Assembly: GCF_024642085.1 (NCBI RefSeq)
Contig: NZ_JAHEBV010000011.1
Span: 1-54,055 of the forward strand
Reading direction: 5' to 3'
Source of the DNA: Novosphingobium sp.
GTDB taxonomy: Bacteria > Pseudomonadota > Alphaproteobacteria > Sphingomonadales > Sphingomonadaceae
DNA: 54,055 nt
The notes below the pieces were generated by a model that was not told the DNA's origin, searched no databases, and was given only the letters and a program-made list of their open reading frames with translations. Numbering within the stretch: position 1 is the first letter of the stretch; every line of letters begins with the position of its first letter. Positions 34,192 through 43,056 of the stretch are shown piece by piece. The translations under genes were made by a program, and so were the position numbers.

Positions 34192-36308
34192 CAGGCGACC
34201 TTCTTGCCAACATCTTCAAAAGTTTTGCGCAGCGCCGCTGCGGCAGCCAACGGCAAGCGGATGGTAAAGCGTGACCCCAGGCCTTCGCGGCTTTCAACGT
34301 CAAGCCGGCCGCCCATGGCGCGGACCAGTTCGCGTGCTTCATAGGCACCGATCCCGAACCCACCGGCTTTGGTTGAGACAAAAGGCTTAAACAGGTGGCT
34401 GCGAATGAACTCGGCGCTCATGCCTGCACCAGAATCGACAATTTCAATTATTCCGTTGAGGTTATCAGTCGCCACACGGACGAACACCGGGCCGCCGTCA
34501 ATACTTGCATCAACGGCATTCTGAACCAGGTGGAGAATCGCCTGTTCCAGCGAATCTGCTTCAGCGGACACTTCACAGACTTCGCTTTCGACCACCGAAA
34601 CGGCGTGGACACCGCGAAATTGCTGCACGGTGCGTTTTGCCGTTTCGTCAGCGCGAACCGGAGCAAGAACTTGCACCGAAAGGGGGCCATAGCGCGATAG
34701 ACGCGCCAGCAGGGCGTTCAGCTTATCAGCAGAATTGCGCAGCGTCAGCAGCATGTCAGCACGGAAATCCGGGTTTTCGGCATGGAGCTCTGCGTTGCGG
34801 GCCAGCAGGCTAAGCTGGCTCGCCAGATTTTTGATGTCGTGCATGACAAAGGCGATGCGGCGATGAAAATCGTCGAACCGGCTCGCCTCGGCCAGTGCTT
34901 CCTGCCCTTTGTTCTCAGCCAGGTATGATGCCAGCTGACGGCCTGCTACCCGCAGCAGATCAAAATCCTCCCAGTCGAGCGAACGGGTATAGGCAGGGCG
35001 GGCAAGCACAACCAGACCCACCATCCGGTCGAAATGCAGCAGCGGCACTGCGCTCCACGCGCGCGGTTCAGCCAGCAACCAGTCGGGTAGAGGCGGGCAT
35101 TTTTCGGGATTGGGGACGCCGTCACGCAATGCGTCGATATCGGCAACAAAAGCGGTTCTTTCGAACGCGCTTACGGTCACCGCGTCAAGTGCTGCAACCG
35201 GTACTTCGGCAGTCGGCCATTGCCAGCGCGCAGCAAGTTCAAACATCCCATCCTCGCCGCGGGTCAGCAGCAACCCGGCCTGGCTCTCAGTAATATCGGC
35301 CAGCGCCCGGATGGCGCGCTCCTCCAGCGTGGCCGATGCACCGCCAGCTTGTCCGATCGTGCGTGTAAAGCGCAGCCATTCGGCGCGGTAGTCAAACCGG
35401 TGCGCAAACAAATGCTTGCTCAGCGATACACGCAGCCAGCCCCTCAGCCGTTTTGACGGCAGCATCGCAAGCGCGGTCAGCAGGGCCAGCGCCACCAGGC
35501 CGATCTGCATCCGCGCGGAAAAATCACCGCCCGAAAAAGCCAGCCACTGGGCAATCGCGACCAGCACTACCAGATACCCGCCGATCAGCAGCAGCGACAG
35601 GCTTTGGAACGTTGCTGCATGTGATGGGCGGAAACGGATTTGCTCACTGCCGTCGCGCGCGCCCAGCACCACCAGCCCGGCCAGTACCACACCAAGCGCG
35701 CCGCGCAGGCCGTCAAGCACGTCGGGACTCGCCCCTGAAAGATAGGCAATCACGTAATAGGTCAGGTCGAAACCCCACAGCAGCGCCATGGCCAATGCTG
35801 GCCAGCGCAGTAACAGACGTGCCTGTGCAGAAGCGGCGCCGTAAAGGTTGTGGACCAGCACCAGACCGCCAATCGTCACCAGTAACCCAAGCGAGACGAA
35901 TGTCAGAAAGCCGACCGGTTCAGCCGCACCCGGTGCCGCCCTGACCAGCGCCATCACGCCGCCTGCGGAAAGCAGCTCGACAAATGCCACGGCAGCCAAA
36001 ATTGGCCGGATCGGCGCCATTGACGTGTGGCGGCCATCGATTGCAAACAACCGGTACAGAGCGAACAGCCAGGCCAGATTGCGCGCCGCGTCGAGCAGCG
36101 CGGTAGCCGGTGCGTGGATGCCGTTATAAATCCCGCATATTGCCCAGACTGCGGTCATCGCCAGTGCAGCGCTCAGCGGTCGGCGCGCCGGGCCGTAACG
36201 GCGAGGCACGACCAGCAGCCACGCCGCAGCGATTGTACTGGACATAGCGCCAGCCTGCCATGCCAGCGACGCTACGGTGGACCACAACCCTTCGCTGCCG
36301 AATGCCAT
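34191..36308 (-). CDS. prsK: PrsK, XrtA/PEP-CTERM system sensor histidine kinase
   Basis: A sensor kinase of 705 residues. About eight membrane helices fill residues 1-290, a GAF-type domain follows (ALADITESQAGLLLTRGEDGMFELAARW through AVPLLHFDRMVGLVVLARP), then the phosphotransfer region RRIAFVMHDIKNLASQLSLLARNAELH with the histidine in the HDIKN motif, and an ATPase domain with LVQNAVDAS, DSGAGM and GFGIGAYEARELVRAMGG. This layout is that of PrsK of the exosortase A system. The ATG at 36308 overlaps the very end of the sugar transferase gene; a longer start at 36332 is less likely. It pairs with PrsR. Confidence 0.92.
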   Translation of the reverse strand: MAFGSEGLWSTVASLAWQAGAMSSTIAAAWLLVVPRRYGPARRPLSAALAMTAVWAICGIYNGIHAPATALLDAARNLAWLFALYRLFAIDGRHTSMAPIRPILAAVAFVELLSAGGVMALVRAAPGAAEPVGFLTFVSLGLLVTIGGLVLVHNLYGAASAQARLLLRWPALAMALLWGFDLTYYVIAYLSGASPDVLDGLRGALGVVLAGLVVLGARDGSEQIRFRPSHAATFQSLSLLLIGGYLVVLVAIAQWLAFSGGDFSARMQIGLVALALLTALAMLPSKRLRGWLRVSLSKHLFAHRFDYRAEWLRFTRTIGQAGGASATLEERAIRALADITESQAGLLLTRGEDGMFELAARWQWPTAEVPVAALDAVTVSAFERTAFVADIDALRDGVPNPEKCPPLPDWLLAEPRAWSAVPLLHFDRMVGLVVLARPAYTRSLDWEDFDLLRVAGRQLASYLAENKGQEALAEASRFDDFHRRIAFVMHDIKNLASQLSLLARNAELHAENPDFRADMLLTLRNSADKLNALLARLSRYGPLSVQVLAPVRADETAKRTVQQFRGVHAVSVVESEVCEVSAEADSLEQAILHLVQNAVDASIDGGPVFVRVATDNLNGIIEIVDSGAGMSAEFIRSHLFKPFVSTKAGGFGIGAYEARELVRAMGGRLDVESREGLGSRFTIRLPLAAAAALRKTFEDVGKKVA

Positions 36309-36310
36309 GC

Positions 36311-37696
36311 CTACCGCGCCCCCTCGCGCCACAGCACGACCCGCAGCGTCTGCAACAGGATCAGAAGGTCAAGAAACGGGGTGTAATTTTTGGCGTAATA
36401 AAGGTCGTATTCCAACTTGTGGCGCGCGTCCTCAATCGAGGCTCCATAGGGATAGTTGATTTGCGCCCAGCCGGTGATGCCGGGCTTCACCATGTGGCGT
36501 TCGGCATAATAGGACAGCTGTTTTTCAAGGTCGCCGACAAACTCGGGCCGTTCGGGGCGCGGGCCGACAAAGCTCATCTCCCCTTTCAGCACCGTCCAGG
36601 TCTGAGGCAGTTCATCGATCCGCGATTTGCGAATGAAATGTCCCAGCCGCGTTACGCGCGGATCGTTCTCGACGGCCCACTGCGCGCCGCCTGCTTCCGC
36701 ATCGACGCGCATCGAACGCAGCTTGATGACATCGAAGTCCTCTCCGTAAAGCCCGACGCGGCGCTGGCGGAAAAAGGCAGGCCCCGTGCTGTCCAACTTA
36801 ACCAGAGCGGCAAAAAGCGCGATGACTGGCGCGGTCAGCAACAGCAAAAGCGAACTCGCGGCGATATCGAAAATTCGTTTCAGCGCACCTGAAATCGCCC
36901 TTCCCGATGAAAAGCCGTCGGAAAAGATCAGCCAGCTGGGATTGACGGTATCAAGATCGACCCTCCCGGTTTCCCGCTCCATGAAGCTGGCGAACTCGTT
37001 GACATGAACGCCCGTAGTCTTGATCCGCAATAAATCGCCAAGCGGCAGAGAATTGCGCCGTTCTTCCAGTGCCAACACGACTTCGCTGGCCGCCAGAACT
37101 TCGACATGCTTGGTCAGGTTGGCAATCGCGGCCCGGTTGATTGACGTGTCGATTACCGGTGCTGCATCAGTCATCGCAACAAACCCGACAATGACGAAGC
37201 CGCTCTCCGGGCGTTCGGACAATTGCCTTAAGCGTTCAGCGCGGTTTCCCGCACCAAGGACGAGGACGCGGCGGCGAAATGCCTCTGCCCCAAGCAGACG
37301 GCCCGTCAATAACCGGTTCAACAGGGGCAAAACGATAGCCAGCACCATTGAATAGGCCAAGGTCGAGCGCCAGAAAGCCTGGGCTCCAAACAGGAAGTTC
37401 AAAAATGCGAGGCCGATTATTCCCAAACCCACGGCCACCAGCAGCCGGGCGCCGGCATGACGCAGCGAGCGCAGGGCATCAAGGCCATAGACGCCCACAG
37501 CTATCATCGCTGTCTGGATAGTCACGGCAAAGCCAAGGGATGGCCAGATGCGCTGGGCAAAGCCGCCTACCGCAATATTTATCTGCGATGCGCGCAGCTG
37601 CCAAGCAAGGTCAGCCGCCATAAACAGCAGCACGAAATCGACCAGGCCAAGCAACAGCACGGCATGCGGTACGTAGTGTTTGAACAGCCGGATCAT
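36311..37696 (-). CDS. XrtA/PEP-CTERM-associated exopolysaccharide sugar transferase
   Basis: A polyprenyl-phosphate sugar-1-phosphate transferase of 461 residues. Four or five N-terminal membrane helices precede a cytosolic nucleotide-binding-like region (RRRVLVLGAGNRAERLRQL). The C-terminal bacterial sugar-transferase domain contains FDIAASSLLLLLTAPVIALFAALVK, FFRQRRVGLYGEDFDVIKLRSM, DELPQTW, MSFVGPRPERPEF and KPGITGWAQ. It starts exopolysaccharide assembly by loading the first sugar on the lipid carrier. It is the first gene of the operon with prsK, prsR and the TPR gene; the exosortase itself is not in this window. The 180 bp upstream carry an inverted repeat, TGTAAA-N12-TTTACA. Confidence 0.9.
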   Translation of the reverse strand: MIRLFKHYVPHAVLLLGLVDFVLLFMAADLAWQLRASQINIAVGGFAQRIWPSLGFAVTIQTAMIAVGVYGLDALRSLRHAGARLLVAVGLGIIGLAFLNFLFGAQAFWRSTLAYSMVLAIVLPLLNRLLTGRLLGAEAFRRRVLVLGAGNRAERLRQLSERPESGFVIVGFVAMTDAAPVIDTSINRAAIANLTKHVEVLAASEVVLALEERRNSLPLGDLLRIKTTGVHVNEFASFMERETGRVDLDTVNPSWLIFSDGFSSGRAISGALKRIFDIAASSLLLLLTAPVIALFAALVKLDSTGPAFFRQRRVGLYGEDFDVIKLRSMRVDAEAGGAQWAVENDPRVTRLGHFIRKSRIDELPQTWTVLKGEMSFVGPRPERPEFVGDLEKQLSYYAERHMVKPGITGWAQINYPYGASIEDARHKLEYDLYYAKNYTPFLDLLILLQTLRVVLWREGAR

Positions 37697-37747
37697 TGAC
37701 CCACGGCAGCCTTCCTTGTGATCTCCTGTCCGGGCCTAACGGCCGAG

Positions 37748-37771
37748 TGTAAAATGTCGGTAAACTTTACA
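37748..37771. promoter_or_regulatory. Inverted repeat TGTAAA-N12-TTTACA, candidate operator
   Basis: TGTAAA at 37748-37753 and TTTACA at 37766-37771 are exact complements 12 bases apart; the inner part also holds the palindrome GTAAACTTTAC at 37760-37770. It lies between two divergent genes, 52 bp upstream of the sugar transferase start, in the region where the promoter of the prsK/prsR operon should be. No -24/-12 sigma54 element was visible nearby. Confidence 0.4.
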
Positions 37772-37879
37772 GACTTTGGTTAAGGGTGTGACACGATCAG
37801 AACACCGCGATTTGCGGTAAGATTTCGCTAACCATGGCGCGGTGAAGGCCGGTTAACCTTCCCCCGCTAAGCCCCCCGC

Positions 37880-38380
37880 ATGCGGCGCCGCGCTCCCACC
37901 GTCCAGCTGTCACCTCAGGTGATGAAGCAGTTTACGCTGATCACGATTATCGCGACGGCCCTGCTTGCCATGTTTTCCAATGGCGAGAACTCGCAGCTTG
38001 TTGAAGCCGTCAAAGCCCGCGAGGCGCGCAACACTTTGCTGAAGGCCGAAGCTGCGAAGGTTGGAACCCGGTCGATACGGCGCGATGCGGTCGCCGAAAA
38101 TCAAGATAGCGGCGAAGGCTACGAAAAGCTCAACGATAAGCCTGACGTTGGTAACCCGGGCAGCGCTCCGCAATGGACCCCGTCGAGCGTTGCAGCCGGA
38201 CCGGATCAGGCGGAAATGCAACGCGCCATTGCGCGCGCAAGCGCGCCAGGGCCCGCCAAATTGCCGCTTAACCTGCTCAAGGCGCGGAGCAAGGCGTTCA
38301 AACTGACCAAGGAACAGATAGAAGAGTTGAAGCGTCTGGCCCGTATGCGAGCTGACCCGAACGCCAACCAAGCGGACTGA
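37880..38380 (+). CDS. Hypothetical membrane-anchored protein
   Basis: A 166-residue protein with one probable membrane helix near the N-terminus (FTLITIIATALLAMF, residues about 18-32). A basic, alanine-rich, probably helical region follows, then a proline-rich and low-complexity middle, and a positively charged helical C-terminus (FKLTKEQIEELKRLARMRA). I do not recognise the family. The translation shows normal coding composition on this strand, and the start is 183 bp from the divergent sugar transferase. It may be a single-pass inner-membrane protein facing the periplasm. It is followed by a tRNA-Leu on the other strand. Confidence 0.6.
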   Translation: MRRRAPTVQLSPQVMKQFTLITIIATALLAMFSNGENSQLVEAVKAREARNTLLKAEAAKVGTRSIRRDAVAENQDSGEGYEKLNDKPDVGNPGSAPQWTPSSVAAGPDQAEMQRAIARASAPGPAKLPLNLLKARSKAFKLTKEQIEELKRLARMRADPNANQAD

Positions 38381-38414
38381 TGAAGCGCAATTGCAACGTC
38401 TGAAGCTAGCGTCG

Positions 38415-38498
38415 TGGTGCCCCTGGCCCGACTCGAACGGGCACGTCTCTCGACAAACGATTTTGAGTCGTTCGCGTCTACCATTCCGCCACAGGGGC
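38415..38498 (-). tRNA. tRNA-Leu (anticodon CAA)
   Basis: An 84-nt class II tRNA with encoded CCA, read on the minus strand. The acceptor GCCCCTG pairs with CAGGGGC. The anticodon loop is CTCAAAA with CAA, decoding UUG. A long variable arm separates the anticodon stem from the T-arm, which contains GTTCGAGTC. Confidence 0.96.
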
Positions 38499-38549
38499 AC
38501 GACAGGATGCGCGCTTAGCCGTCCCGGCGTTCCGGTTCAAGCGATGGAA

Positions 38550-38888
38550 TTAAAATTGCCAGTCAATCGTCACGTGCGCCAGATCGGGCTGGTTTGAGCG
38601 CCGCGCACCAAGCGCGCCGACTTCCAGCACCGGCCCGTAAGCCTGGTCGCCCCACGACTTGGCTGGCGGCGTCCAGATTTCCGCACTCGGAAATCCGCGC
38701 AAGGCCACCGCACCGATGCGTTCGTCTCTGGTCCGCGCGCGCTGCGCAGCGGTCGCTGGGGTGCCGGCAACTGCTTCGCTTTGCGATGGCACCGCATCGG
38801 CAAGCGTCACAGTGTGCGTTGGCAAAAGCGGCGCCGCGGCTGCCGCTATCAGCAGTCCAATCCCTTCAACAAAGAGATCCCCAGACAT
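38550..38888 (-). CDS. Hypothetical protein with N-terminal hydrophobic segment
   Basis: A protein of 112 residues from the ATG at 38888, which has a purine-rich GGGGGCGGA before it. It starts MSGDLFVEGIGLLIAAAAAPLLP, giving one hydrophobic segment that could be a signal anchor. The rest is a soluble part ending GARRSNQPDLAHVTIDWQF. I do not recognise a family. The region between the tRNA-Leu and the inositol-monophosphatase-family gene holds no better candidate frame. Confidence is moderate because the protein is short. Confidence 0.45.
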   Translation of the reverse strand: MSGDLFVEGIGLLIAAAAAPLLPTHTVTLADAVPSQSEAVAGTPATAAQRARTRDERIGAVALRGFPSAEIWTPPAKSWGDQAYGPVLEVGALGARRSNQPDLAHVTIDWQF

Positions 38889-38992
38889 TCTTCCGCCCCC
38901 TTTTTGCAATCTTCCCGTTCAGGTGAACATTGCGGAGCGTGGCTAAGAAGGAATTAAGGGGTCACTTCACCGGCACGTTAAGCATTAAAAAG

Positions 38993-39814
38993 TCAGGACT
39001 TGATCGCGGCAGCAAGCGCCTTGTGGAGACGCGAATGCAGGGCATCGTTGCCGGCCAGGATCTGCTTGTCGCAGATCGGCTGCGAGATGCCGCGCCAGTC
39101 GGTGACGAACCCGCCAGCTTCGCGGACCAGCAGGCAGCCTGCAGCGCTGTCCCACGGCGAAAGACCACTTTCCCAAAATCCTTCATAGCGGCCCGCCGCA
39201 ACCCAGGCGAGATCGAGCGCAGCCGAGCCAAAGCGGCGGATCCCCGCCACCTGCGGCGCAATCGCATTGAAAATCTTGGTCCATTCTGCCGGATCGCCAT
39301 GCCCCGCAAAGGGCGTGCCGGTAGCTATCAGGCTTTCGTCCATATGGCGGCGCGCCGATACCCGCAGGCGCCGATCGTGGAGCCAGGCACCGCGCGTTTT
39401 CTCGGCCCAATAACTTTCATCGGTAACCGGCTGGTATACGAGGCCCGCACTGACTTCGCCCCAGCCCGATCCATCAAGCTTGGGTTCCTGCACGGCAATT
39501 GAGATCGCAAAATGCGGAATGCCATGCAAAAAGTTGCTCGTCCCGTCGAGTGGATCGACAATCCAGCGCGGCTTGCCGGGGTCACCCTCGATGATCCCGC
39601 CTTCTTCCAGGACGAAGCCCCAATCAGGGCGCGCTGCCAGCAGCTCGTCATAGATCGCCCGTTCGGAACGCTGATCGGCCTTGGACACGAAGTCGGCAGG
39701 CCCCTTACGACTCACTTGCAGGTGCTCGACCTCGCCGAAGTCGCGGCGCAGGCGTTGGCCAGCCTTGCGGGCAGCCTTCTCCATGACGCGGATAATGCCG
39801 GAAATGACGGCCAT
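38993..39814 (-). CDS. Inositol monophosphatase family protein (SuhB-like)
   Basis: A protein of 273 residues with the full metal-binding set of the family: EEGG (LEEGGIIEG), WIVDPLDGTSNFLHGIPHFAISIA, and the C-terminal WDSAAGCLLVREAGG. The family hydrolyses inositol-1-phosphate or related sugar phosphates with magnesium; in proteobacteria, SuhB also binds RNA polymerase in ribosomal antitermination complexes. Its length is that of SuhB. It lies 11 bp downstream of efp on the same strand and is likely co-transcribed with it. Confidence 0.93.
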   Translation of the reverse strand: MAVISGIIRVMEKAARKAGQRLRRDFGEVEHLQVSRKGPADFVSKADQRSERAIYDELLAARPDWGFVLEEGGIIEGDPGKPRWIVDPLDGTSNFLHGIPHFAISIAVQEPKLDGSGWGEVSAGLVYQPVTDESYWAEKTRGAWLHDRRLRVSARRHMDESLIATGTPFAGHGDPAEWTKIFNAIAPQVAGIRRFGSAALDLAWVAAGRYEGFWESGLSPWDSAAGCLLVREAGGFVTDWRGISQPICDKQILAGNDALHSRLHKALAAAIKS

Positions 39815-39825
39815 GTCAGGTGTCC

Positions 39826-40392
39826 TTAATCCGCCTTGCCGACGTAGGTACGCTCGTACACGTCGACCGTGATGCGCGTGCCGCTGGAAATGTGCGGCGG
39901 GACCATCACGCGAACTCCGTTGTCGAGGATCGCCGGCTTGTAGCTGGACGAGGCGGTCTGCCCCTTCACCACCGCATCGGCTTCGACGATGGTGGCGTCG
40001 ATCTGGGCAGGCAGTTCAACGCTCACCGGGCGTTCTTCCCACAGTTCCAGAACCACATCCATGCCGTCCTGCAGGAAATCGGCCGCTTCCCCCAGCAGAT
40101 CACGCGGTAGAGTGATCTGCTCGAAGTTGTCCTTGTCCATGAATACCAGGTCATCGCCCTCGGCATAAAGGTACTGGAAGTCCTTGGTGTCGAGGCGGAC
40201 CTTTTCGACCGTATCCTGGCTGCGGAAACGGACGTTGGTCTTGCGGCCATCGATCAGGTTCTTCATTTCGACCTGCATGAATGCACCGCCCTTGCCCGGC
40301 TGGGTGTGCTGGATCTTGGCAACTTTCCAGATGCCCTTTTCGTATTCGATGATGTTGCCGGGACGAATGTCCACACCGCTGATCTTCGCCAT
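39826..40392 (-). CDS. efp: Elongation factor P
   Basis: A translation factor of 188 residues that relieves ribosome stalling at polyproline stretches. The three OB-like domains are evident. The tip loop reads [18 protein letters not shown] with the lysine at residue 34, the position modified in E. coli EF-P. The C-terminal part ([32 protein letters not shown]) is typical. It precedes the inositol-monophosphatase-family gene. The window does not show a modification enzyme such as EpmA or EpmB, so whether K34 is modified is unknown. Confidence 0.97.
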   Translation of the reverse strand: MAKISGVDIRPGNIIEYEKGIWKVAKIQHTQPGKGGAFMQVEMKNLIDGRKTNVRFRSQDTVEKVRLDTKDFQYLYAEGDDLVFMDKDNFEQITLPRDLLGEAADFLQDGMDVVLELWEERPVSVELPAQIDATIVEADAVVKGQTASSSYKPAILDNGVRVMVPPHISSGTRITVDVYERTYVGKAD

Positions 40393-40528
40393 GGGGATGC
40401 CTTCAAAGTTGAGAAAGACGTACCGGTCTGCACCGGGAAAGGCGCGCCCTTAGCCGAGGCTGCGCCGAACGGCAAGGTGGCGCGGGCGTTCATCGCCTGC
40501 TAAGCGATGCCCGTCCAAGGGAACGCCC

Positions 40529-40888
40529 ATGATCCGTACCGCCTTTTCTGCCCTGCTGCTGGCCGCCACTCCCGCCTGGGCGGTTCCGGGCGGCAAGCTC
40601 GATACTCTCGATGCCGGCAGTTACGTTTGCGAACTGCCCGGCGATGCCGCGGGTGCGGCCGGTCTGCGCCAGCCAGACGAGGCGTTCGATATCGTCAACG
40701 CCAACACCTATCGCAGTCCGACCGGGCGCGGATCCTATTTGCTGACCGGCGATATCCTGACCATGACCAGCGGGCCCAAACGGGGAACCCGCTATCATCG
40801 CCTGTCCGACCGTTTCCTGCGTCTGATCGGACCTGACGGCAAGGACAGCGCGCTGCGCTGCGTCCGCCGGGTTGTCAACAACGGCTAG
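40529..40888 (+). CDS. Hypothetical exported protein
   Basis: A 119-residue protein with a clear Sec signal peptide (MIRTAFSALLLAATPAWA, cleavage expected after AWA). The small mature domain has two cysteines (VCELPG and LRCVRRV) that could form a disulfide, and a TYRSPTGRGSYLLTGDILTMTSGPKRG segment. I recognise no named family. It is divergent from efp and its 3' end overlaps the convergent OPT transporter by 4 bases. It is probably periplasmic. Confidence 0.6.
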   Translation: MIRTAFSALLLAATPAWAVPGGKLDTLDAGSYVCELPGDAAGAAGLRQPDEAFDIVNANTYRSPTGRGSYLLTGDILTMTSGPKRGTRYHRLSDRFLRLIGPDGKDSALRCVRRVVNNG

Positions 40889-42849
40889 ACCGCCTGCACT
40901 GGCCGCCGCGCACCTTCGCGCATCCGCCAATAAGCCAGCGCGATCAGACCGCCGAACAGGGCGATGCCCAGTGGTGTGGTGAGGCCGCTTGCCGCAGTCA
41001 CAGCCAAGGCGTCCGGATTGTCATTCCATGCGACAATTCCGGCGTAAACCACGTTGAACAGGCTATCACCGACGATCATCCCGGTTGCGGTCAGCACCCC
41101 GATACGCTCGGCAAAACCGGGATCGCGCTGCTTTTCGGCCCAGCGGTTATAAAGGTGGCCCAGCACAGCGCCGAGCACGACCATCGCGGTCACATCCATC
41201 GGCAGGTACATGCCCATCCCCACGGCCAGCGGTGGCAGCGATCCGCGTCCGGTCTTCTTCAGCACCTCATCAAGCGCGATCACACCTGCGCCGATGGCCG
41301 CGCCCAGGCCGATAAGTGTCCAGTCCAGACTACCGCCCAGCACCCCTTGGGCAATGGCTGAAATGAGCGCCGCTTGCGGCGCGGCCAGAGCATCTGGACC
41401 AGCCCCCGGCGCGCCCTGGAACCCAAAAGTCTGATTTAGCAAAGTCAGGATCGGCGGAATGACCAGCGCGCCGAATATTACGCCCATAATCAAGGCGACC
41501 TGCTGGCGCCACGGCGTCGCACCCACCAGTTGCCCGGTTTTAAGATCCTGCAGGTTATCGTTTGAAATCGTCGCCACGCCAAAGATGATCGCGGTTACGA
41601 ACAGCGCAAAGGCGACCAGCGCCTTGGTTGCATCGGCATCTAGCCCGCGGCCGAACAGACCGAGAAGCAACAGCGAAATGCCCAAAGCAGACAGGATGCC
41701 TACTCCCGAAACCGGACTGTTAGACGCGCCGATCAAGCCCGCCATGTATCCGGTGACCGAGGCGATAATGATGCCCGCCACCAGCACATAGGCAATCGAG
41801 GCAATCAGCGACAGGCCAAGGTTGCCGGCTACTGGCCCGCCCACGGCAAAGTCTGCCAGCAGCAGGCCGATGGGAATCATCAGGGCCAGGATAGTGCCTC
41901 CGACTATGCCGATCGGCAGGTCGCGCTCTGTCAATTCAAGGCTGTCCATTGTGCCCGCCGCCTTGCGTGCACGATCAGCGGTGAGAGCGCCGGCAATCCC
42001 CTTGAAAATAGGGCCGATGACCTTGAGCAACGTCCAGATCGCCGCCACGCCAATCGCGCCGGCACCGATAAAGCGCACTTTCTGGCGGAATACCGTGGCA
42101 ACAAAATCGGCCAGCTCGGTCCCTGCAGGAGGGCCAGCGGCGGTCAGCTGCGGCAGGATGATCAGGAAGCTGATCACGATGCCGACCAGCATTGCAAGGC
42201 CCACTGCCAGACCGACAAGGTGCCCCACCCCGACCAGCGCCAGCGATAACGAAGCCGAGGCAAAAGTGCTGCCTGCGCCCAGTTTGAAAGTCGTGTTGGC
42301 CCCTTCCGCCACCAGTTTCATCTTGGCGAGCAGCGGATAGAGCGCAGCGATACCGGTGCCGAGCACGACGGCGGCCAGACCCCGGCGGTTTTCCTCAGCC
42401 CCGCCTACACCAGCTCCGACTTTGAGCACTTCGGCGGCCGCCACGCCTTCGGGATAGGGCAAGTCCGATCCGGTGACGAGCGCGCGGCGCAGCGGCACCG
42501 AATACATCACCCCCAGCACCCCGCCGATGGCTATCACCGCGACCGACTGCCAATAGGGAAACCCGGTCCACCAGCCGACCATGATCAGCCCGGGCAAGAC
42601 GAATACGATGGCCGACAGCGTGCCCGCCGCGCTGGCAATGGTCTGGACGATGTTGTTTTCTTGGATCGTCGCGCCTGAAAAAAACCGCAAGATCGCCATT
42701 GATATGACTGCTGCCGGGATCGATGTGGCGAAAGTAAGCCCAACTTTCAGACCCAGGTAAACGTTCGCCGCGGTAAACACGACTGTCAGGATCGCACCCA
42801 GCACTACACCGCGCAGTGTCAGTTCCTTGGGAATCGGCATGCCGCTCAT
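40885..42849 (-). CDS. OPT-family oligopeptide transporter
   Basis: A membrane protein of 654 residues with about 15-16 hydrophobic segments, the length of bacterial OPT/YSL transporters. It begins PKELTLRGVVLGAILTVVFTAANVYLGLKVGLTFATSIPAAVISMAI, the hallmark N-terminal pair of helices of that family, and includes NNIVQTIASAAGTLSAIVFVLPG and ASNSPVSGVGILSALGISLLLL. The family imports small peptides or metal chelates driven by protons; the substrate here is unknown. It is monocistronic, with 208 bp upstream before thiE in which I see only a possible promoter region. Confidence 0.92.
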   Translation of the reverse strand: MSGMPIPKELTLRGVVLGAILTVVFTAANVYLGLKVGLTFATSIPAAVISMAILRFFSGATIQENNIVQTIASAAGTLSAIVFVLPGLIMVGWWTGFPYWQSVAVIAIGGVLGVMYSVPLRRALVTGSDLPYPEGVAAAEVLKVGAGVGGAEENRRGLAAVVLGTGIAALYPLLAKMKLVAEGANTTFKLGAGSTFASASLSLALVGVGHLVGLAVGLAMLVGIVISFLIILPQLTAAGPPAGTELADFVATVFRQKVRFIGAGAIGVAAIWTLLKVIGPIFKGIAGALTADRARKAAGTMDSLELTERDLPIGIVGGTILALMIPIGLLLADFAVGGPVAGNLGLSLIASIAYVLVAGIIIASVTGYMAGLIGASNSPVSGVGILSALGISLLLLGLFGRGLDADATKALVAFALFVTAIIFGVATISNDNLQDLKTGQLVGATPWRQQVALIMGVIFGALVIPPILTLLNQTFGFQGAPGAGPDALAAPQAALISAIAQGVLGGSLDWTLIGLGAAIGAGVIALDEVLKKTGRGSLPPLAVGMGMYLPMDVTAMVVLGAVLGHLYNRWAEKQRDPGFAERIGVLTATGMIVGDSLFNVVYAGIVAWNDNPDALAVTAASGLTTPLGIALFGGLIALAYWRMREGARRPVQAV

Positions 42850-43056
42850 CAGATACCCTCATTCATATTCGCGTGGCAGGAAATGAACAACATCACACAA
42901 AACACACGGTCGTGTGCGCATAAACCGCTAGCGCCTACTGCAAGCCAAACGCTTGGACAAAGGTGTGACAGGTTTTGTCGGAGTAGGGAACCTTGGGACA
43001 AGCCCTGAACATCAAGGACAGAATATCCCGCATGTTCATCACGCGCGTGCCGCGAT

